From assembly GCA_003255025.1 (NCBI GenBank), contig QANY01005796.1, positions 62,001-126,000 on the forward strand: a DNA stretch of 64,000 nucleotides. The letters run 5' to 3'. Source of the stretch: Datisca glomerata. Lineage: Eukaryota; Streptophyta; Magnoliopsida; Cucurbitales; Datiscaceae. Under the pieces are notes generated by a model. It worked only from the letters and a program-made list of their open reading frames with translations. It did not search any database and was not told the origin of the DNA. Shown here one piece after another: positions 35,777 to 46,719 of this stretch (its first letter is position 1; each line of letters begins with the position of its first letter). Position numbers and translations under genes: made by a program.

Positions 35777-37840
35777 CATGACTTCCACTCCGAGTGCGAT
35801 AGAAAGATCGAGTTATTGTAGCCCAATGGTCAGAGGAAACGCAGAAACAAAAAGGAGATTGTATGAAAAAGGAGGATGCCGTTCTTCTGCCATCAATCAC
35901 TAAGATAGAGTTCTCACACAATGACTTGGAGATGTTGAAGAAGATATGGGAGTATTTTTCACTAGAATAGAAAAATTTGTTTGTCGGTAAATATTGTCAC
36001 ATCACTTATCTTCTGTATATTGCAATCAACGCTCCCATTCTTAAGGATTTAATGCGTTTGTTAGACCCTCTATAAAAGTGTTTTACCTTTGGAAAATTGA
36101 TCTTACTCCTATAATTGAATAATATCAGGTCTTACTGAATGTCTCACTGCAAAACACGGATAAAGATTATAATTATGACAAAAAAACATTGAAGAGAGTT
36201 TCATCCAAGCTCTTGGGTACTCTCCATGCATCTGAGATTGAGAAATTGTTGAAAGTTAAAGGGGGAGTGAGTGTGTGCCGCTAGATTACCTACTAGACCT
36301 CACCCAAAGTGTATTGAAGAAAGATAAGGGTATGGCTATTTATGCACTGTGTATTTATGGCACCATATTATTTCTAAAGATTCAAGGTTATGTGGATGAT
36401 AAAGTAATATAAATGTTCCTTCAAGTTGAACATGGTGTTAACCTAATTATCTCAATCCTCATTGGGACTTTTCATTCCTTAAATCACATACGAGTGTTTG
36501 GAAAAGGGAAGTTCATCGGCTCTCCATCTCTTTTGTGAATTTGGATTCTTAGCCATCTAAGATGTCCACCAGATTTCAAATGTCCTCAAATTAAGTTTTC
36601 AAGTCCATGGAAGAAGACGAGAATCTCCATTGCAGAATTTGAAATGGCCAAATGGAATATGCAATTTTCCACAAAGGGGCGTGGCTCTCACACCTATCAA
36701 AGTTGAAAGATGAGGATGTTATCTGGAAATCCCTTTGGATGCCATTGACATCGATGATCTATAGATGTGGTGACTTTCAATGTGTCCCGCTAATGGTGCT
36801 TCGCCAATTATACATGAGACAGATTGTCCCTGCCATGCACATATTGAAGGATATTGAGATCAGTTATGATTCTCAAGATATTGAACAAAAACTGCAGCAG
36901 CTGATTGGAGCTTGGAAGGTAACGAGAATGATGAAAAATGAGAAGAACCTCATGAACTGCACAAAGGATTATGAAACATGGCTTGAGAGTAGAGGTAAAG
37001 TAATTATTGCCTTACCAGTTAAGGATTACAATCATACAAGTTATCAAAAGCTCATAAGAAGATTGTTAAAACGGACGAGTGAGATGAGTTATATGAGGAG
37101 CGTCAAAAGAACTTAGCTTTCTTGGAAGAAAATAGACGTCTAACAGTTGAGGTAAATTTGTCTGACAAGCACAAGACTGAAGCCGAAAAACAACTCAAAC
37201 ATTTGAGAAACAAGGTTGAGGATCGAGAATATCTGAAGCGGATCGCCTCAGAGTTGGGAACTGACACTTGCCAACTGAACAATAAAATTAGAAAGATGGC
37301 AGAAGACAATGAGAATTTACGAGGGGTAATTTACAAACAGGAGGATCGAATCATGAAGCTAGAAAGGAAAAATAAGCTTGTACAAGAGGCTTTAGAAGAG
37401 GTGAAGGGGACTGTCGATAAGAGGAATGCATACATCACTGTGTTGGAAGAAACATATGACTCATTATGACGAATCACTGATAATTTACAAGTTTATTTAA
37501 AGCATCAAAAAGTTAGGAAGACCAAGTCACCAAATGATAATGAAGAACTATTGAAAGTTATTGTAAGCCTTGAGCACCAAGTTAGAGCGTATCATAACGT
37601 GTCAGAAAAATTGGCAAGAAACAATTATGCTAATGTGGACGCACTGAGATATGATTACTAATTTCTGCAACAAGAGCACGACTGGGCAGGCTGTGGAATG
37701 GAAAATTAAGCAACATTTTTGAAAAAAATTATTTTGCCCATCCTTCCTAATGGGGAGAACTTGTCTATGTTTTTGGAAGAAATCAACAAAGATTTGGGTC
37801 ATTTCGATCATTTTGTAGAAACTCATATTGCGGAGTAGTG
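35777..37840 (+). pseudogene. ORF1 of Tat/Ogre-type element (DUF7745-like, coiled coil)
   Basis: An additional reading frame upstream of gag. Text in order: IVAQWSEETQKQK, AVLLPSITKIEFSHNDLEML, LTPIIEEYQVLLNVSLQN, YNYDKKTLKRVSSKLLGTLH, GMAIYALCIYGTILFLKIQG, SHLSKLKDEDVIWKSLWMPL, YRCGDFQCVPLMVLRQLYMR and QIVPAMHILKDIEI (36652-37116). A Lys/Glu-rich coiled coil follows (37122-37469 and on to ~37620). This is the plant-specific domain often annotated DUF7745, found in retroelement ORF1s; the function is unknown. Several stops occur (35966, 36282, 37113), so it is broken. No catalytic motif is seen. Confidence 0.75.
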
Positions 37841-38049
37841 TAATTGACATCTACATACTCAAATGTAGTGGATGATTCTACTAACTAAATGAAATCGACT
37901 ACTTTTGGAATTTCACTTTGTGCAGTATCATTTCTCATGCATAAATTTACTTTCATCATTATTTCTTCTTTTTCATTAGCAAAATCTACATTCTCATTGT
38001 TTTATCATTCTTTTTTTAAGAAAACTTTTCAAAGATAGCCTGTCAACTC

Positions 38050-39645
38050 CGACATCCATATCGAACGCGAGATCAAGTTAGGGTCATGGACGAGCAAGAA
38101 AGAGAACAATCACGAGATGAGATGAAAGAAGAAATTATGGAACTAAAGTAGCAAATGGCCAGAGTTCTGGAACTCCTCGCCGTCAGTAAGGAAAAATCAT
38201 GTCTTGAAAATTCACAAGAGGCTCAATCATTACAGAATAAACTGTCAAACGATACTCCACCTTACCCTTTTGGGTTCACACTAACCTATCAATGTCATCA
38301 GACTGACCAGTTTTAGCATGCATCACTACCAGTAAATATCCAGCACTACCCATTTCCAAATGTTCAGGAAATGATGCAGACAGAGAAAATTGGGTACAAC
38401 CCATCCACAATGGCGCCTGGTCGCAACCAAGCTTTCACTCCACAAGACGAACTCACTAATGAGCCAATCATCATACCCGATGTTGATGACCCAAAGATAA
38501 AGAGGCTTATTAACAAACCAAGTAAAGACCCGCTGTCGAAAGATAAGCTAGAATTTCTAGAGAAAGATTACGCGCCATTGAAGAGTCAGATGTATATGGT
38601 ATCATTGATGCCACTCAATTATGTTTGGTCCCAGATGTAACCATCCCGCACAAATTCAAACTACCTGATTTTGAAAAATATTATGGTTGTACATGCCCGA
38701 GAAGTCATCTTTTTATGTACTGCAGAAAGTTGGCTGCTTGTGCAAATGATGATAAGCTGCTAATTCATTTCTTTCAAGATAGCTTAATGGGGGCTGCATT
38801 CGATGGTATATGCACTTAGAGAACCAACATATTCGAAGCTGAAAAGATTTAACTGATGCTTCTTTAAGACAATACAAGTACAACATAGACATAGCTCATG
38901 ATTGTCTTGATCTACAAAGGATGGGGAAAAAGCCTACTAAAGACTTTAAAGAATATGCTCAGAGTTGGAGGGAATTAGCTGCTCAGGTACAACCTGCCTT
39001 GTCAGAAAAGGAGATGGCTGTAATGTTTATCAACACATTAAGATCCTCATTCTATGATAGGATGATTGAAAATGTTTCAAACAACTTATCTGATATTATA
39101 GTGATTGGTGAAAGGATTGAATATGGGGTAAAGAATGAAAATTTTTTGAAAGTTGTATTAGATGCATCATCCGTAAAAAAAGGGTCGTCATTGAAGTGAA
39201 AAGAATGAGATGTACAGATGATCAATTTTGGGTACCCATCACAAGCTGTAAACCTTGGGTTGGGATTTTCAAAGTATAGGGAAGGAGCCAAATCTGTGAC
39301 ATCATATATGACAAATACCTCAGAAATTCTATACAAGTATCATTCTCAACAATCAACATTTAAAAACAATACAAGACCCTGGTTTCAGACCACCGACTCA
39401 CCAGCAAAATTTTAGTCAGGCTGATCTACCTCTAAGGGGAAATAAAAATAATCAACATTTTCTCCAATATGATCCAATCCCTATGTCACATATGGAACTC
39501 TTACCGTAAATGATACAGAATAATCAATTGGTGTCAATTCGTTATGAACCTCTCCAGCCATCATACTTAGGGTGGTATGATCTGACTGCTCGCTGTGATT
39601 ATCATGTTGGGGCAGTGAGACATTTGACTAAGAATTGCATAACAT
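38050..39645 (+). pseudogene. Gypsy gag (G1)
   Basis: The N-terminal coiled part reads MDEQEREQSRDEMKEEIMEL, then a stop. The Pro-rich middle is 38371-38637. The core Gag reads FKLPDFEKYYGCTCPRSHLF, MYCRKLAACANDDKLLIHFF, QDSLMGAAFDG, DFKEYAQSWRELAAQVQPAL, EKEMAVMFINTLRSSFYDRM and GERIEYGVKNENF, matching plant Tat-type Gag. A knuckle-like CDYHVGAVRHLTKNCITF at about 39590-39645 is the last element text before the foreign insert. Stops lie at 38638, 38817 and 39197. Confidence 0.88.
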
Positions 39646-41351
39646 TTTATATAAGCTCGCTCCCTCTTTTTCCAAGAATTTATGCACTTCCCTTGACTTC
39701 ATAGGGCCTTCTCTAATAGGGGAAAAGCCTTCCATTTCCGTCAAATGACCCGGCCTCCCCTAGCTATTCCACCGTCCAGGCTCACTTCTATGGCCCTTCG
39801 TCGAGCATTTTATAATTTCTTTCTCTGGATGTGCCTTTATCTTCACCGGTGGATTGGCATACTTATTGTGCACTTTTGTATGTGATTCCTGTTGTTCGTT
39901 ACCAGTGAGTGTAGCATTGATTAGTTTGATAGTATTGAGAAATGGTTGAGCATCTTTTCGCTATACTATGCTAGCTTCTTTGATTCAGAGCTAGTTTCAA
40001 ATGGGGCTCTTCCTGCGCTATTGCACGTACTTAGCTTAGCTAGTTTAGGGCTTCTATCGCGCTATTATAGAAAATTTGAGGCGAAAAACACGGGTGTTTA
40101 AAGCTAGAGACGTTCAATTCATGCTTTTTTATGATAGCTATTTCATCTTGTTAGTTAATCCATGGTCGCCCCCATCACAAAGTTGCTAATGGCTTTCAGT
40201 ATGCCGTGCGCACGAAAGGATATCAGCTGGTGTAGGGTTCGCGCACAAGAAAAGCGATCGAAAAACTGGAGGGCTCAGTGAGCCCACTGCAATGGCACCG
40301 AAATGGGGTCTGTAGGATGGGCGGCCGCTCAACTTTTACAATCGTACGCAGCAGGCTCGAAGACTTCTGGTTCTGGAAGGCACATGAGTCCGAACACTAT
40401 GTTGAATGTGCGACCGACACTACACTACGTAGGTACCTGTGCACGTGAGGTGTCGGTTGGTCCTAGAAACGGTGGCAGTGGTACGAGGAGTTAACGACCA
40501 GACGTGCTGCAACCTAGGGATCATCAGGCAGCTCTTTCGCTCTATAGGGATCGGGGGCATAGCACAATTCTTCTTGGAGGAGGGTTGGTTTGCCCGAGTG
40601 ACTGATCCTGCCATAATGTACTCCTACCTATAGCACCAGCAACCGAAGTCGAGCATACATACGGCAATCTTCATGCGTGAATAGTCAGGAGGAAAGAAAG
40701 GGCGGTAGATGATAATGAAAAAGGGCGCCACGTCTGGACGGGCAAGATGAATGGATGAGCGAAAGGTGCCATGCCATGGAGTGAGGAATATCCCGAGTCT
40801 CATGTAAGACAACTAAATGCACCTCGAGGTGTTGTCGAGGAACTGGGGGACCTTCTCGAGCACAGGATAGGCAATTGAGAGATAGAGCTAGCCTATTCGT
40901 TATGGGGAATCAATGCTCCGGGCCGAATAGAGCTTACCTCCGGCACCTGGCTTTCTCCGGCACATATTAGCTTAGCTGCGCTTAATAGGCCGGTTTGGCT
41001 TCCTCTCTGGCGGCCACTTTCCTTACCTTACCTACGCTACACTCCCACTCCCAGCTACGCCCGCTGAGCAAGATTCATTGCGATTTCCTCTTCTGTGGAT
41101 GCACCGGAATATGATCGGAAGAGAAAGACTTTTTTCTCCGGCGGGCTTTCTCTTGTAAAGCCAAAGACGCCCCAAGACAAGGTAAAATTGTTGGGAAGGG
41201 GACATGATCAATAGAACCTGGCTGGATTCGGTCTGAAATCGTGGCGCCCATTCCTAACCAGTTCCGAAAAGGTTCACTCATGCTAGAGGGAGCATCTCCA
41301 CTTAGTGATCGGTCCGCTAGTTCACGCAAATCCGAAGAAGTTATCACGGAC

Positions 41352-41386
41352 GAGCCACATGTAGGGAAACTTGCACGTGTGGTTCT
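41352..41386 (+). other. Group II intron domain V (mitochondrial origin)
   Basis: GAGCCACATG...GGGAAAC...CACGTGTGGTTC folds into the conserved domain V hairpin: GAGCCACATG pairs with CACGTGTGGTTC. It is preceded by sequence typical of the 3' end of plant mitochondrial nad introns. Domain VI and the true exon border are missing, since exon-type nad2 sequence follows at once. Confidence 0.75.
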
Positions 41387-41614
41387 AATAACCTTGCTTC
41401 TGCTCGCCGCTGGCACACTCTCCTAACTATTGCCCATTTATTCCGGAATAATCTTTTTAGGAGGGACAATTTTACTTATTTTTGCCAAATCCTTCTATTA
41501 TTAAGTACGGCCGGTACCATTTTGATGTGTTTCGATTCCTTCGAACAAGAGAGGTTTGATGCTTTTGAATTCATTATATTAATTCCGTTTCCTACTCGCA
41601 GTATGCTTTTTATG
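41382..41614 (+). pseudogene. nad2: Mitochondrial nad2 exon fragment
   Basis: VLITLLLLAAG, then in a shifted frame LLTIAHLFRNNLFRRDNFTY and FCQILLLLSTAGTI, then MCFDSFEQERFDAFEFIILI and PFPTRSMLFM match the N-terminal membrane region of NADH dehydrogenase subunit 2 from plant mitochondria. Single-base losses shift the frame near 41412 and 41520, and the match stops abruptly at 41614. It is a nuclear copy without function. Confidence 0.87.
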
Positions 41615-41637
41615 CCAGTGAGCCCACTGCAATGGCA

Positions 41638-42449
41638 AAACTATGCTTTGACAAACAATGTGGCAAAATATGAGGTATGTTCCCTGGGAATTCAAGCAGC
41701 TTGTGATATGAAGATAAGGAAGCTTCGAGTGTACGAAGATTCGTTATTGGTGATACGGTAATTAAATGGGGAATGAGAAACTAGAGACTCCAAGCTGGTA
41801 CCTTATAACAAACATGTAACTAAGTTAAGCTGGACTTTTGAGGTTATCTCATTTGACCATATACTTAGAGAGAATAATCAAATTGCAGATGCAGTGGAAA
41901 CTCTAGCGTCCCTGTTTACCGCAGACTTTAAGGAAGAAGTTCAACCCATAAAAATTGAGAAGCTAGATTTTCCTACTCACTATATGAGCATTAAAGAAGA
42001 GCCAGACACAAGAGCATGGTATTACGATAAGAAGCAGTATATAAAGTATGGGGAATATCCATCCAAAGCTTCCGAGAATGATAAACACAGTATTAGAAGA
42101 TTGTCTATGAGTTTCTTCTTTAATGGTGAAATACTCTACAAAAGAAACCATGATATGGTACTTTTAGGATGTCTTGAGACACGGGAAGCGAATCAAATCA
42201 TAGATGAAGTTCATGACGGAATTTATGGTGTTCATGTTAACGGACACATGATGGCCAATTAAATCTTGAGAGTAGGATATTATTGGTTGAGTCTAGAATC
42301 TGATTGTATCAAGTATGCCAAGAAATGTCAAATTTATGAGGATAAAATTCACATACCCACATCCCATTTACATGTCATGATCGTACATTGGCCGTTCTCT
42401 ATGTGGGGGCATGGACATCATTGGTCACATCACACCAAAAACCTCTAAC
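41638..42449 (+). pseudogene. Gypsy RNase H and integrase zinc domain (G1)
   Basis: It resumes element coding with NNVAKYEVCSLGIQAACDMK (RNase H of the Tat archaeal-like type), RKLRVYEDSLLVIR, LVPYNKHVTKLSWTFEVISF and ADAVETLASLFTADFK. The integrase N-terminal part follows: RRLSMSFFFNGEILYKRNHD, ANQIIDEVHDGIYGVHVNGH (HH of HHCC) and CIKYAKKCQIYEDKIHI. RNase H lacks its beginning. Stops occur at 41759 and 42260. Confidence 0.9.
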
Positions 42450-43258
42450 AGGAATCATTTCATTTTAGTCTCTATAGATTATTTTACTAAATGGGCGGAA
42501 GCGAGTTCTTATTCGAGTGTAACCAGAAGTGCGGTTGTTAAGTTCATTAAAAAGGAAATAATTTGCAGATATGGTCTACCTGAAAGGATCATCACAGATA
42601 ATGTCACAAATTTAAACAACAAGATGATGAAAGAATTATGTGAGCAGTTCAAAATTAAGCATCATAATTCATCTCCTTATCATCCGAAGATGAACAGAGC
42701 AGTGGAAGCAACCAATAAGAACTTAAAAAAGATTATAGAGAAGATGATGAAGGTTTATAAGGATTGGCATGAGATGATCCCTTTCACTTTACATAGATAC
42801 CGCATATCAGTCCGAACATCAACTAGGATAACATCATTCTCTTTGGTATATGGCATGAAATCGATCCTTCCGAATGAGGTGGAAATTCCCTCCCTCAAAA
42901 TCTTAATGGAGGTGAAATTAGAAGAAACAGAGTGGGTACGAACACGATATGAGCAATTGAATTTTATGGAGGAAAAAAGACTAATTGTATTATGTAGAGG
43001 GCAATTATATCAAAGAAAAATGATGCAAGTGAATAACAAAAAGTTATGTCCCTAATATTTTTTAGAAGGGGATTTGGTGTTGAAAAAGATACTCTCATAT
43101 CAAAAAGATTACCGTGAAAAATGGACCTCAAATTATGAAGGAGACCTTTCGTAGTTAAGAAGGCCTTCTCGGGAGGAGCTTTCATTCTAACAAATATGAT
43201 TGTAGAAAATTTACCGTACACAGTTAATTTTGATGCAGTTAAGAAGTACTTCGTTTGA
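42411..43258 (+). pseudogene. Gypsy integrase core and C-terminus (G1)
   Basis: MDIIGHITPKTSNRNHFILV contains the first catalytic Asp; YFTKWAEASSYSSVTRSAVV, RYGLPERIITDNVTNLNNKM contains the second; SSPYHPKMNRAVEATNKNLK contains the Glu. DWHEMIPFTLHRYRISVRTS, LVYGMKSILPNEVEIPSLKI and a C-terminal GDLVLKKILSYQKDYREKW follow in shifted frame to DAVKKYFV and TGA at 43256-43258. One open stretch of 214 codons (42411-43055) makes this the best preserved part of the element; the shift near 43050 and a stop break the tail. Confidence 0.93.
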
Positions 43259-44106
43259 CCGCTCTAAGTATGAGAAAAGTGAAGTTGGCAAAAAAAATGT
43301 TTTCAAAATAGCTGTCTCGAATACTGGAGAAATTCTTATACCATAATTTTTCTAAATCATTGTTTGTAAACAATGTTCATCATCGATGATGAGCCTTTTT
43401 CCCAGTTGACAAATACATATACTTCATCTTCTCGTTACTTCAATTATTTCTTATTCCTCTTAATTCTAAGATATCATTAACTACTCTTGAAATAACTCAA
43501 GAGCATAAACTTGATTAATTGAAAGCTAATTGAAGAAAAAAGAATAGGAACTAAGAAAGACGATCTGAGTGCAAAGGGAGATCTGAAAAGTTACCACAAG
43601 AAAAGTCAATATGCGCATGGAAAAAGTTAAAGCGCGATTGGAGGATTACTCAATTAAAAGTGCAGAAGAGAAGCAAAATGTGAAGAAATATTCACCATTG
43701 ACATGGAGCCGGATACTAGGGCATAAACTAATGAATAAGGATGCATCATTTCTTGAAAGTATGCTCGATATTTAATTATGAGTTCATGATCCTAGGCCAA
43801 GTGAACTTTTATTATAAATGTTCTGAAGGATGGCGGATATGGCTACATTAGTCAACTTTTAAAAAAATCATCAAATAAATTTTATTATAAATTTTCACAA
43901 TCATGCATAGCATGCATTCATTCAAAATACTACTTTGCATTTATATTCATGATCACATTGCTTGGTTCTGATACAATTCAAGTGCATGAATCATTTAAGG
44001 ATATTCTTTCAAAATCCACACGAGTTTTACAACATTTAGAGCCTGTATTAGTCTAGCTCTTGTACCATATGAAACTTGTAAAAATTAGATCAAATATCAT
44101 TTCAAT
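43259..44106. other. 3' untranslated region of G1, no gene
   Basis: AT-rich sequence between the end of integrase and the tandem repeats. No domain recognised. Confidence 0.5.
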
Positions 44107-44534
44107 ATCTCGGTTAATCGAACCCGAATTAAGTGGAGGTTAAAGCCTGCGTCTATCCAGATCCATTTTCCCTCAATATCTTCAGTTAAATCGAATCCGC
44201 ATCGAGTCGAGGTTGAAGCTTGTGTCTATCTAGGTTCGTGTCGTTTTGTTTCTTTATCTATGGTTAAATCAAACCCGACTTTGTTGCGGTCAAAGCCCGG
44301 TGTCAGCCTGGTCCTTTTCAATTAATATGGTTAAATCATACCTGCATCAAGTCGAGATCGAAGTCTGCGTCTATCTAAGTTCGCATCTTTTCTTTATCTT
44401 TGGTTAAATCGAACCCGACTATGTCACGGTCGAAGCCAGTGTCAACGCCTGATCTGTTTCAATTAATTTGGTTAAATCAAACCTGAATTTAGCCAAAGTC
44501 GAAGCCTGTTTCTATCTAGGTTCATTTCATAAAT
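44107..44534. repeat. ~71-bp tandem repeat upstream of the G1 3' LTR, six units
   Basis: Each unit has (T/A)GGTTAAATC(G/A)AACC(C/T)G followed by GTCGA(A/G)G-like text and TCTATCTAGGTTC or TCAGCCTGGTCC. Units start near 44107, 44178, 44256, 44325, 44396 and 44466. Two unit types alternate (TCTATCTAG-type and GTGTCA-CCTG-type), suggesting a dimeric period. Confidence 0.85.
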
Positions 44535-44650
44535 CCGTCATTTCATAGAACTCGAATCAGTCGAAGTTTCTATTCTCTCATATATTGTCTTCTCATACCA
44601 ATCAAAATGCTTATCTATACCTCTGTACACCTTCTAAGTTTAGAAGTGTG

Positions 44651-44666
44651 AACCAAGTGGGGTAGC
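44651..44666 (+). promoter_or_regulatory. Polypurine tract of G1
   Basis: AACCAAGTGGGGTAGC lies immediately before the 3' LTR TGTAGACACC and is where plus-strand synthesis would be primed. Confidence 0.75.
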
Positions 44667-46714
44667 TGTAGACACCGTATTTTATCCTGTCTAATACTTT
44701 AAAAATACACACTTTGTTTATTAGCTCATGTACTAGTCTCATGTGTACTTTTTTTTTTTTGAAAAAATTCAACTGTCTAAAATAGATAAATAGACTAGGG
44801 GCTAAAGAGATAAGAGAAAGGTCAAGGACTGAAAAGATAAAAAAGAAGCAAAATGACTAAAAATAAAAAAGTGAAGCCCTAAGTTTACCTATAAATATAA
44901 GAGAAGTTTTCACCTGAGAGGAGCGGATTTTAGAGAGAGAAATAAAGGTCTTGAGAAAATAAGAGTGACTTTTTAATAGAAAGAGAAAGAAAGTCTTCAT
45001 TTCTATTCATATTTCATCTTCTCCTATTCTTTTTGCTAAGGTAGTTTAAATTTCTTGCACTTTAGCTTACAAGATATCTTGTTCATTATTTTTCATCATC
45101 TCTCTTCTTCATACTCATGTAGTTTGTTTTTTTGTTTCATTTTCCATACATAAGTTGTTTGTTCATTTTTTTATCATTTCTCCTACTCTTAATCTTAAGT
45201 TTTATTTTCATGCATTGTTTATTTCTCTACAGGTTTGATAATGAGATGTTTTTGTTATCAACTCGATCAATGAAGATGAGAATAAAGCTTTTGAAGGGTG
45301 TAAAATTAACTCAATATGAATCATCCTTTTAATGAGTTGAAAGTGTAAATTTGATGAAAAGATCTGCTATGATAATTTCGCTTACATAAAAATGCATAAA
45401 ATAGAGAGAAAACATCTATACAAGATTATGTAAATATTTAAACTTTGAATTTTTATGTTCTTATAAGTTTTTTTTTAATTTTGCTCATCATTATTGTGAC
45501 GCTTGTTTGAACTAGTTAATATTCATGATCATTCCAAGCAATAAAGGAAAAAAAGAAAAAAGGTAATTAGTGACTAAGTAGTCCAAAATAAAAAAAAGTA
45601 TATTTATATCTTAAACAAAAATATTCTATTTTGAAAGTTTTATTCATTTTTCTTTAGTTACACTTGTTTGAACTAATTACCATCCATGATCATTACTTTG
45701 CTATTTGATTAGTAATGAGAGAAGAAAGAAAAAATGGCATTAGTAGACTATGTAGTTAAAAATAGTATGTTCATGCCAATTATGTATGAAATTAAGCATT
45801 TTTTATAGATTGATTTATTTACACATAAAAAATTTATTATTAATTTATTTATGAAATATATATATTAAAAAATAGAGGGTGACATCACTCTTTGTTACTN
45901 TCCATTTTCTTTTATTAGTAGATATTGTTGCTTGTTTTAATATATTTTGTTTATATATATCTTTTTACTTGTTTCACATATTATTTCCTTATTTTCACCA
46001 TACATATTCTTTTTAAATTTATCATACATTTTTATCATCTCTAACATTTTTTTCCATTATTCTCTCTTTTTCATTATAGTTGTTATCTCTTCTTATTTAT
46101 TTATATATTATTGTCATAGCATCATGATTTTAATGTGATTATTGTTTCATTCTTTTATTATCAGAATCAATGTTCATAAATTGAAATCATAACATTAGAT
46201 TTAAATCTTATTAATTAGTTTTCACTAAAAAAATCTGATGACGGGCTTTAGAATTTTTGGGATACCAAATTTTTTGAACTACCGAGTTGAAGAGTTATTT
46301 TTTCGATACCAAATTTCTTGAACTCCAATAATGCTTTGATTTTAAACAATTTATAGAAAACAAAAATGATTTTTTAATGGTCTTTGTGCCACTCATTAAA
46401 GATAATTTATTTTGTTCATTTTTATGATGTACTAAATGGGACATTCAAAAATGAATTTCTTTAATCTTGTTTTAAAATATAATTTGGATAACATTTGATT
46501 AAATTAGGGTAACCTTTTAAATAATGCGTGTTGTGGGGTGCTAATACATTCCCCACACACAAGTGACTCCCGAACCAACTTTGTATTTTTGTAAGCCAAA
46601 ATTTTTATTTTAAAATTGGATGACAAACCACACTCTAAAATGATTAGTGTCGACTCTAAGTTTATTTTCTTCAAAAATAATTTTTTGAATGGCCGCTCCG
46701 ACACATTTGCGACA
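44667..46714 (+). repeat. 3' LTR of G1
   Basis: It starts TGTAGACACCGTATTTTATC and ends CATTTGCGACA. It shares with the 5' LTR the TATA box, the internal duplication and a decayed version of the palindrome (AGAGGGTGACATCACTCTTT). It is followed by ATGAG. One unresolved base lies at 45900. Many single-base differences from the 5' LTR show that the insertion is not recent. Confidence 0.93.
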
Positions 46715-46719
46715 ATGAG

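Larger units (their letters stand above)
39650..41637. other. Mitochondrial DNA insertion (NUMT) inside G1
   Basis: About 2 kb with visibly higher GC and C-rich blocks, unlike the AT-rich element around it, begins just after the Gag knuckle and ends where gypsy RNase H starts. Its 3' part holds a group II intron domain V (41352-41386) fused to nad2 exon sequence (41382-41614). Other stretches (for example 40890-41350, with GGAGCATCTCCACTTAGTGA just upstream of domain V) look like plant mitochondrial intron or spacer, but I cannot place them. It stands where protease and RT should be. Open frames inside it (for example 40303-40494 and 41241-41426) are not taken as genes. Confidence 0.8.
40276..41637. 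repeat. 22-bp direct repeat bounding part of the NUMT
   Basis: The 22 bases starting CAGTGAGCCCACTGCAATGG at 40276-40297 recur exactly at 41616-41637. The right copy forms the junction between nad2 and the gypsy RNase H; the left copy is inside mitochondrial-type DNA. The two copies enclose the domain V-nad2 segment. Confidence 0.93.
33034..46714 (+). mobile_element. Ty3/gypsy element G1, Tat/Ogre type, carrying mtDNA
   Basis: LTRs at 33034-35142 and 44667-46714 are flanked by ATGAG on both sides (33029-33033 and 46715-46719). The inside order is primer site, leader, an extra ORF1 (35777-37840), gag (38050-39645), ~2 kb of mitochondrial-type DNA, RNase H then integrase (41638-43258), a tandem-repeat 3' region, purine tract AAGTGGGGTAGC, LTR. 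Integrase after RNase H makes it Ty3/gypsy. ORF1 before gag, long LTRs and 3' tandem repeats are features known for Tat/Ogre. Protease and RT are absent. Confidence 0.95.

Noticed and set aside
40303..41426. Several 60-113-residue frames on both strands as genes
   Set aside because: They lie in mitochondrial-type spacer/intron DNA and show no protein domain. Higher GC makes random open frames longer.
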